A DNA stretch of 64,000 bases, from contig NZ_CP048878.1 of assembly GCF_011009015.1 (NCBI RefSeq), forward strand, positions 6,047,001 through 6,111,000, written 5' to 3'. This stretch comes from Spartinivicinus ruber (GTDB taxonomy: Bacteria > Pseudomonadota > Gammaproteobacteria > Pseudomonadales > Zooshikellaceae). The notes under the pieces were generated by a model that saw only the letters and a program-made list of their open reading frames with translations, was not told the origin of the DNA and did not search any database. Positions 58,260 to 64,000 of the stretch are shown here, piece by piece (position 1 is the stretch's first letter; each line of letters begins with the position of its first letter). Both the position numbers and the translations under genes were made by a program.

Positions 58260-59096
58260 ATGTCGCAAGCACTAATTGCACAAGCACTTAAGTCACCTAC
58301 TGGTGATAAAGCAGTGCTACAGGCATACCAGGAGAGCCCCTACCTGGAAGTGCTCAATAAGCTGTTGCAAGAGATTGTACAACAAGCTAACCAAGAGCTA
58401 CACAAAATAGCTGATATTACCACCAACCTATTTGGCGACGTTATTAACCACTTAGACCCACTTGGTTTTAATCAAACAATGGTGGCTAAAATTTCTGGCC
58501 CCATTTGTATGCCACAACAATGCACTCACATATTAGGGGTAACAGTTAAAGTACCCTCTGTGCCAGTATGCGCCAATGGCTCAGTAAGCACTGGATTTGA
58601 TGAATTAAAAGGATTATCTACATTACGCATAAATAACCTGCACATATACGACGTTAGTACACCAAGCAGTGAAGAAATCCAAGCAAGCGGCTGCGTGAAT
58701 TTCTACTTGGACAACTTGGTTGTTATAGGTTATGTCAAAACCGAGGGAGGCCCCAAACTAATCGCTAACCCATCATCAGCCACAGCTATCGCAATCATCG
58801 AAAGCCTAGCACCACAAGCCAATATCGACGTCACCATGAGCACTAAACAAATGAAGCTAACTGAGCTAGTAGTAAGCGAGTTTCGCATGCCATACCAACA
58901 GCTCAATATAAGCATCAACAGTTTAGGGCCATTTAATCAACTCATCCCCACTATCAAAGATGAACTAAAAGCCGCAATCGCCCCACTGTTCACCCAACAT
59001 GGCATTATCGCCAAAGCAGTAGCCAGCGCTGTGCAAACAAAAATTCAACGGTTACTGGAAAAACAGAGTATCAATACGAAAACTGATAGTGAGTAA
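58260..59096 (+). CDS. Hypothetical protein, 278 aa
   Basis: Not recognised. The N-terminus is helical (SPYLEVLNKLLQEIVQQANQ), the middle has MVAKISGPICMPQQCTHILG and LRINNLHIYDVSTP beta-strand-like text, and the C-terminus is helical again. No signal peptide or membrane helix is seen. The layout (amphipathic helices, then long strands with alternating hydrophobic residues) is loosely like lipid-binding TULIP folds, a guess only. Codon use matches neighbours. Confidence 0.65.
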   Translation: MSQALIAQALKSPTGDKAVLQAYQESPYLEVLNKLLQEIVQQANQELHKIADITTNLFGDVINHLDPLGFNQTMVAKISGPICMPQQCTHILGVTVKVPSVPVCANGSVSTGFDELKGLSTLRINNLHIYDVSTPSSEEIQASGCVNFYLDNLVVIGYVKTEGGPKLIANPSSATAIAIIESLAPQANIDVTMSTKQMKLTELVVSEFRMPYQQLNISINSLGPFNQLIPTIKDELKAAIAPLFTQHGIIAKAVASAVQTKIQRLLEKQSINTKTDSE

Positions 59097-59290
59097 GCAC
59101 ATTAAATACTTATAACCACACTGCAAGTTAACACAAAAAATCATAGAAAAGCACTATAAAAAGCTAATTATTTAGCCTTTAAAACCAACAAAAAATAGCC
59201 TCTGCGCAACATCAAAACCTGACATTGCCCTATGCACTTATTAACACTAAATCTTTATTTTTTACCTCACATGTAGTATAATTTACTCCC

Positions 59291-59650
59291 TTGAAGAACA
59301 ATGAAAAATTTCAAGCTAAGGAGAAGGAATTAGCAGGTTTATTATTGGCCATTTCAACAACAGCAACTACGCAGTTTGTTGTTGAGGATGAGATTCTATA
59401 TCACTTTGAAATTAAAAAAGAGTTAGCATTAGCTGACCAGCTGGAAATAGGTGATGTAGAATATGCAGATAAATTAGAGCTCTGCATAGATAGTAAAGAG
59501 CAGATTAAAAACACCGAACTACTTAACACAAAATGCCAGGTTAGTGAAGAACCATATATAGTGCGCCTTCCTTTGCATCAAGTGGAAAGCTTATTTGGAT
59601 ACACAAGCTATAAAGCACTCGCTCAAGGTGTATTTAAGAACTCAAAATAA
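59291..59650 (+). CDS. Hypothetical protein, 119 aa, TTG start
   Basis: Not recognised. The only start in this frame is TTG at 59291, with a stop just upstream at 59279. The protein is acidic, with LAGLLLAISTTATTQFVVEDEIL near the start and PYIVRLPLHQVESLFGY near the end. No ribosome site is clear. It may be a real small gene or the remains of a longer one. Confidence 0.35.
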   Translation: MKNNEKFQAKEKELAGLLLAISTTATTQFVVEDEILYHFEIKKELALADQLEIGDVEYADKLELCIDSKEQIKNTELLNTKCQVSEEPYIVRLPLHQVESLFGYTSYKALAQGVFKNSK

Positions 59651-59972
59651 TACTATAGGAAATAACAGCTACTTTTTATAACAAGTTATTAATTGCCTCA
59701 CTAAGTAGTGAAGCCCTTTTATTTAACTATATTCCGACCAAGTAAATTTGTTTCAAAAATTAATATTCACTATTGTTAATATGGACATTTATAAAAAAAC
59801 GTTTAGCCTGGGTGATGAAAAATGGGTAACACTCTCTTATAAAATATTTAAACAACCAGTATGAAGGCAACTTTATTTCATACAAATTAACAAACCACAT
59901 ATTTTTACAGCTAGAGGAATGAAAAGATAACAGAAGCGACTCTGTACTATGATATTTAGCTTCTTCGAAGAG

Positions 59973-60021
59973 ATAAAAAAAACCAATCAGCCAACTCAAG
60001 TACCCACGTTAGCTGATTGGG
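59973..60021 (-). terminator. Strong minus-strand terminator without an adjacent gene
   Basis: CCAATCAGC (59983-59991) pairs with GCTGATTGG (60012-60020), with AAC/GTT extending the stem, and the minus strand continues TTTTTTTTATCT. The nearest upstream minus-strand gene, chpC, ends 180 bp away and has its own hairpin. A 10 bp stem (TCTTAGTATT and AATACTAAGA, 60054-60095) lies between. A small RNA or a long 3' leader is possible. Confidence 0.6.
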
Positions 60022-60151
60022 CTATATGCAATAAATAAGCATGAGGCAAATATTCTTAGTATTATCAAAGCAAGCTTTAATTTAAAATACTAAGAGACTC
60101 GTTAATATAAATAGCAAATGGTTTTTTTCCACTCAACTATCTTTACATTGC

Positions 60152-60193
60152 TTACAATAATAAGGCGACCATGTCTCTTTTGGGCGCCTTATT
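60152..60193 (-). terminator. Stem-loop just after chpC
   Basis: AATAATAAGGCG pairs with CGCCTTATTATT (12 bp stem). It begins about 10 bp past the chpC stop codon. The T-tract on the plus strand is better than that on the minus strand. Confidence 0.55.
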
Positions 60194-60202
60194 ATTAATT
60201 TT

Positions 60203-60664
60203 TTATGCTAACCCAAAATCTAGAATCATTTTTTCTAATTTATCTAAATTTGGAATGACGGCTGGCTCTCCTGACGCTTGGACAGCAAGCATTTCAACTT
60301 CACCTAAATTTTCATCCTGTTTTACTATTTCATTTTCCGTGAGTTTTACTGAGTGGGGGATACCTTGCACAATAATGGCGTAAAATGGTAATTCTCTCTG
60401 GCCAGTTATGCCGTTGACGATGGCTACCCGGGCGTTGGAAGTGTCACCGCGATATTCTTCACCATTGGCTATTTCAAATGATACTACCGGAATAGTTTGC
60501 TCACGCCAGGTGAGTTGACCTAAATGCCAATCAGGGGTATCGCCAGATGCATTGGGTTTTTCAAAATTAATTAATTCTGCAATGGTTACGTTAGGTACCA
60601 ATAGCATTTTATCTTGTATTGGTACCAGTAAAGCGGATAGTTGGCCTTCCTGTTCTGTTGCCAT
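60203..60664 (-). CDS. chpC: CheW-like protein ChpC
   Basis: About 153 residues from the ATG at 60664; an in-frame TTG two codons earlier is less likely. A single CheW domain covers most of it: LSALLVPIQDKMLLVPNVTIAELI, WREQTIPVVSFEIANG and FYAIIVQGIPHSV. In pseudomonads ChpC links chemoreceptor signals to ChpA in the twitching-motility pathway. It is the last gene of the chpA-chpB-chpC run, 58 bp after chpB. Confidence 0.88.
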   Translation of the reverse strand: MATEQEGQLSALLVPIQDKMLLVPNVTIAELINFEKPNASGDTPDWHLGQLTWREQTIPVVSFEIANGEEYRGDTSNARVAIVNGITGQRELPFYAIIVQGIPHSVKLTENEIVKQDENLGEVEMLAVQASGEPAVIPNLDKLEKMILDFGLA

Positions 60665-60722
60665 ATTCAACTACCTATATTTTAAGCAAATATTTTTTGC
60701 TTTAACTATGTAATTAACACAA

Positions 60723-61793
60723 TCAACTGGTTTTAATTCGCTGTGGAGGGTTATTTTTTACCTCATCAGCAATATGTTGCACTAGCTGTTCTGCCAGCCC
60801 AACCGGATCTGCACTAAATTGATTGAGCCCTGCATCAATTACAGCATCAGGCATTGAGCTGCTAGCACAGCTTTCAGGTGCCTGAGTCCAAACAGGCGCA
60901 CCAATTTCTTTAAAATTGGCTGCGGCTATTACACCATCTTGCCCCATACCACTGAAAATAATGGACCCACTATGCTGGCCAAAACGCTGCAAGGTATTAT
61001 TCATCACCTGATCAATACAGGGATTGTAAGGCCCATCCCATGCTTTAGACTCTTTAACTACACGGGCTTGCTCGTCAAAGGTTATTACATGATCAATAGG
61101 AACTATCAGCACTTCACCATGGGCCAGCTGTTGGCCATGTTTTGCTAACACCACATTAAACTCACTATGCCGTCCTACTGACTTACCTAGCACCTCTTCA
61201 AAGCTGGAATCGATATGCTGCGCATAAATAAAGGCAACGGGTAGCTTGCCAGGTAAACAGTCTAAAAAGTGTTTAACTGCACTTGGGCCACCTAGAGATG
61301 CCCCTAAAACCCAAACGCGTTCCGGAATTTCTGGTGGTTCAGCGGCTAAGTTAGCCAATATACTTGGTAGAGGCACAGCTTCTTTAGGGGCATCAAAAGC
61401 AAGAGGGGTCGCTTCTTCCGCTTCAGCTACCTGAGTTGGAGGTAGAGGTACCACATTAGCCAGTTTGCTTAAAAGCCTGCGCTCCCATCGATGGTAATAT
61501 TCAGAGGTTCTTGGTGGTGCTTCTTCACCATCGCCAAATAGTACCGGAACATCGCTATATTCAAGAATTAGCTCAATAAAGTCAGACCAGTCTGACTCAT
61601 CAGAAACTAAATCAACATACCAGGCTGCAACTGCTGACTTTAAAGTGTCAATATCAACACGATCTGGCGCTAGGTTAAAAGTAACCTGATAACCCTCCGC
61701 CTGGATCAGTGCTTGAATAAGATGACGCTGTAAAGAGGTATCAGCAATAACACCCACCTTACCGTGGTGTACATTGCTTACCGCTCTAACCAT
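60723..61793 (-). CDS. chpB: CheB-like methylesterase ChpB
   Basis: 356 residues. The C-terminal CheB methylesterase domain shows the triad in GASLGGPSAVKHF (Ser), IYAQHIDSSF (His) and SGMGQDGVIAA (Asp). The N-terminal receiver-like part (VGVIADTSLQRHLIQALI, WYVDLVSDESDW) is degenerate and lacks a clean phospho-acceptor segment. It would demethylate chemoreceptors of the Pil-Chp system. It starts inside the end of chpA (8 bp overlap), so translation is coupled. Confidence 0.93.
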   Translation of the reverse strand: MVRAVSNVHHGKVGVIADTSLQRHLIQALIQAEGYQVTFNLAPDRVDIDTLKSAVAAWYVDLVSDESDWSDFIELILEYSDVPVLFGDGEEAPPRTSEYYHRWERRLLSKLANVVPLPPTQVAEAEEATPLAFDAPKEAVPLPSILANLAAEPPEIPERVWVLGASLGGPSAVKHFLDCLPGKLPVAFIYAQHIDSSFEEVLGKSVGRHSEFNVVLAKHGQQLAHGEVLIVPIDHVITFDEQARVVKESKAWDGPYNPCIDQVMNNTLQRFGQHSGSIIFSGMGQDGVIAAANFKEIGAPVWTQAPESCASSSMPDAVIDAGLNQFSADPVGLAEQLVQHIADEVKNNPPQRIKTS

Positions 61794-64000
61794 TCACTTT
61801 TACCATTCGTTCTATGGTTTCTAATAAAGGCCCTTCTTGGAATGGTTTGCCTAGGTACTCATTAACCCCTATAGACATTGCCCGCTCACGGTGTTTTTCA
61901 CCTGTGCGCGAGGTAATCATAATGATAGGTAGGTTTTTCAAACGTCGGTCATTTCTAACAGTACTGGCTACTTCAAAACCATCCATCCGTGGCATTTCAA
62001 TATCTAACAGCATGACATCTGGCTTTCTGTCTTGCAGCTGAGCTATAGCTTCTACACCATCTTTGGCTGTCATTACTTCATAGCCATTACGTTCCAGCAA
62101 GCGAGAGGTTACTTTACGTACAGTAACTGAGTCGTCGACTACCATAATGGTTGGGATCTTAGCCTCTTCAATCTCAGCCTCTTCAATAACTTCTTCGACT
62201 GGCGCCTCAATAGTGACACCAACAGGTGCTAGGGCATGATGAGCATAGTCAGTACGAATCAGAGCAACCAGATCAAGTATGATCACCACCCGGCCATCAC
62301 CCAAGATAGTGGCACCTGACACACCATTCACCAACGCAAATTGTGCACCCAAGGTTTTTACCACGATCTCACGACTACCCGCTAAACTGTCTACCTGCAG
62401 TGCAACGGTATGTTCTGCACCACGGGTCAAGATTACAGGTAATGGTGCCATGATTCCTTGCAAGTTAGGCTTACCACGTTTATGGAGAATATCGCCTAAG
62501 TATCTGAGCTTGTAATCCTGGCCAGCATATTCGAAATCTGGTGCATCTTCTTCATAATAAGCTTCCAGCTCATAGGGGCTAACACGTACCACACCCTCAA
62601 TACTGTTCAATGGAATAGCATATAGGTCATCACCAATGTAAACCATCAATGCCCGGTTAACAGACACTGTAAATGGCAGTCGGACCACAAAGGTGGTACC
62701 TTGACCTGGCTGGGACTGAATGACTACGTTACCACCAAGCTGCTTGATTTCACTATGGACCACGTCCATCCCCACACCACGTCCGGATATCTGAGTAACT
62801 TCTTTCGCCGTACTAAACCCTGCCTCCAAAATAAACTGCATTATTTCGCTGTCAGACAGGTCTGCATCCGCATCCATCAAACCACGCTCAATGGCTTTGG
62901 CACGCACGGCTTCAATGTTGACGCCACTTCCATCATCAGCTAGCTCTAACATCACATTACCACCCTCACGAGATAGACTAAGGGTGATATGACCGACAGG
63001 CTCTTTACCTGAGTTAGCTCGGGCTTCTTCAGACTCAATACCATGGTCCACGGCGTTACGTAACATGTGTTCTAGCGGGGCAACCATCCGCTCCAACACT
63101 GTACGATCCATTTCCCCTTCAGCATTTAACACGTTGAATTCAACCCGTTTGCCTAACTCAGTAGACACTTGCCGCACAATCCGGCGAAGCCTAGGCAACA
63201 ATCGGCTGAAGGGCACCATTCGAGTTTGCATCAGGCCTTCTTGCAGCTCAGTATTTACCCTGGATTGCTGCAACAATAAGGTTTCCGCATCACGGTTTTT
63301 GTCTGTTAGAGCGTCCTTTAAGTCCATCAAGTCAGAGGCAGACTCAAACAGCGAGCGAGATAACTGGGTCAACTCTGAATATTGGTCCATCTCCAGCGGG
63401 TCGAAGTCCAGCATGTGCATGCCAGAGTCGGCTTCATGTTTAGAGATAATCTGAGCCTGCGTTTCCATATCCAGTCGGCGCAGCTGTTCACGTACCCGCT
63501 CGATAGTGGTATGCATCTCTTCTAAGGTAAAGCTGATGTCACTGATTTGCTGCTCAACCCGACCACGAGTAATACTGGTTTCACCAGCCAAGTTCACCAA
63601 ACTTTCCAGTAGGTCAGCAGGTACTTTCACCATTTCCTGCGGTGCCCGGCGACTGCTTTGCAGCATTTGTTGTGCTTTAGAAATAGGGCTGACCTTAGCA
63701 GGCATACCATTTGCCAACTGTCGTCCTTCAGCAGGCTTAGGTGGAGTAAACGGGATAATATCTGCCGATGCTTCTTCTCGCAGCAGCTCACCCTCTTCCT
63801 CTGTAACTTCAAAAGCCGGCTGTTCAAGCTCTCCACTAATAGCAGGCACTACTGGCTGCTCACCCTTCATAAAGCCTTTTACAGCATCTGCATGTACCAG
63901 CAGGATATCCTGTCGAGACATCACTTCTTTAAAGAAATCAGGCTCAACATCTGGCAGCTTGTTTTGAGCTTCAGTAATGAATAACTCAAAGTCGTGAGTA
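61786..64000 (-). CDS. chpA: CheA-type hybrid histidine kinase ChpA (3' part; runs past the window edge)
   Basis: The frame stays open to the window end, so only the C-terminal ~738 residues are seen; family members exceed 2000 residues and carry many Hpt domains upstream. Present here are the dimerisation region (VPADLLESLVNLAGETSITR), the CheA ATPase (HMLRNAVDHGIE, DDGSGVNIEAV, GRGVGMDVV, GQGTTFVVRLP), a CheW-like P5 domain and a terminal receiver with MVVDDSVTVRK, MLLDIEMPRMDG and LGKPF. In pseudomonads this kinase controls type IV pilus twitching and cAMP. It leads chpB and chpC. Confidence 0.95.
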   Translation of the reverse strand, partial: THDFELFITEAQNKLPDVEPDFFKEVMSRQDILLVHADAVKGFMKGEQPVVPAISGELEQPAFEVTEEEGELLREEASADIIPFTPPKPAEGRQLANGMPAKVSPISKAQQMLQSSRRAPQEMVKVPADLLESLVNLAGETSITRGRVEQQISDISFTLEEMHTTIERVREQLRRLDMETQAQIISKHEADSGMHMLDFDPLEMDQYSELTQLSRSLFESASDLMDLKDALTDKNRDAETLLLQQSRVNTELQEGLMQTRMVPFSRLLPRLRRIVRQVSTELGKRVEFNVLNAEGEMDRTVLERMVAPLEHMLRNAVDHGIESEEARANSGKEPVGHITLSLSREGGNVMLELADDGSGVNIEAVRAKAIERGLMDADADLSDSEIMQFILEAGFSTAKEVTQISGRGVGMDVVHSEIKQLGGNVVIQSQPGQGTTFVVRLPFTVSVNRALMVYIGDDLYAIPLNSIEGVVRVSPYELEAYYEEDAPDFEYAGQDYKLRYLGDILHKRGKPNLQGIMAPLPVILTRGAEHTVALQVDSLAGSREIVVKTLGAQFALVNGVSGATILGDGRVVIILDLVALIRTDYAHHALAPVGVTIEAPVEEVIEEAEIEEAKIPTIMVVDDSVTVRKVTSRLLERNGYEVMTAKDGVEAIAQLQDRKPDVMLLDIEMPRMDGFEVASTVRNDRRLKNLPIIMITSRTGEKHRERAMSIGVNEYLGKPFQEGPLLETIERMVKVNG

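Noticed and set aside
59760-59999. 79-codon frame on the minus strand
   Set aside because: Its only start is TTG inside a terminator hairpin and the product is an implausible mix rich in aromatic residues.
1-64000. rRNA and tRNA genes
   Set aside because: No cloverleaf or rRNA-like segment was recognised in intergenic regions; a covariance search would be needed to exclude them fully.

Overview
The window comes from a low-GC gammaproteobacterium, probably a marine Oceanospirillales-type organism. Evidence for this is a pil/chp chemosensory cluster (chpA-chpB-chpC), FtsY divergent from an M16 peptidase pair as in pseudomonads, an AlkB-type membrane hydroxylase, a CheV, and a large LapA/BapA-type adhesin locus. 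The taxonomic placement is inference from gene content; no rRNA or tRNA gene was seen.

Region 1-8.4 kb is a mobile-element scar. An ISL3-family element (60-5547) is split by a complete, cargo-free Tn3-family transposon (788-4877, tnpA and tnpR, with a 5-6 bp target duplication). A second, intact copy of the same ISL3 element lies at 6921-8312. Between the copies are the last 34 codons of an IS200/IS605-type transposase and an exported HAD acid phosphatase. The right end of the second ISL3 copy abuts the last 25 codons of a histidine kinase, next to a response regulator with GGDEF and EAL domains, so a two-component c-di-GMP pair appears to have been broken.

Region 8.4-15.5 kb is ordinary chromosome: the regulator, ftsY, and two overlapping M16 peptidase genes, the second having lost its zinc motif and carrying a TonB-like linker. 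Region 15.8-19 kb is a decayed Mu-like prophage: a small coiled-coil membrane protein, a Mor-family activator, a broken small HTH gene and a LexA-type repressor with nearby palindromes, with an IS1595-family element (8 bp target duplication) inserted.

Region 19-39 kb is mixed metabolic and envelope genes: AlkB-like hydroxylase, orphan family-3 solute-binding proteins (one now a pseudogene), alpha/beta hydrolase, CheV, a six-motif beta/gamma-crystallin lipoprotein, SodC, PhoD, a MoaD/ThiS plus E1-like pair, a GNAT enzyme, a DUF1624 membrane protein, an L-amino-acid-oxidase-like flavoprotein, and an adenylyltransferase plus ADP-ribose pyrophosphatase pair. Two loci (about 30.8 and 36.7 kb) have matching small-RNA architecture and no coding capacity.

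Region 39-57.4 kb is the most distinctive part. Four tandem minus-strand genes begin with a LapA-type retention module. Three are RTX adhesins with LapG-type cleavage motifs (TAAG, TAAG, PAAG) and each displays a different putative glycan-binding module (LamG; PA14 plus a DUF642-like domain; L-type lectin). The fourth and most upstream gene is short and lacks both the cleavage motif and the RTX tail. All four have the same 29 bp element 63-65 bp upstream of their start codons, and three of the four end in their own terminator. The last adhesin runs into DUF2927, TolC/LapE-like and OmpA-like genes, probably one operon. The ABC/membrane-fusion partners and LapD/LapG are not in the window. The right end (60.2-64 kb) holds chpC, chpB and the 3' part of chpA.
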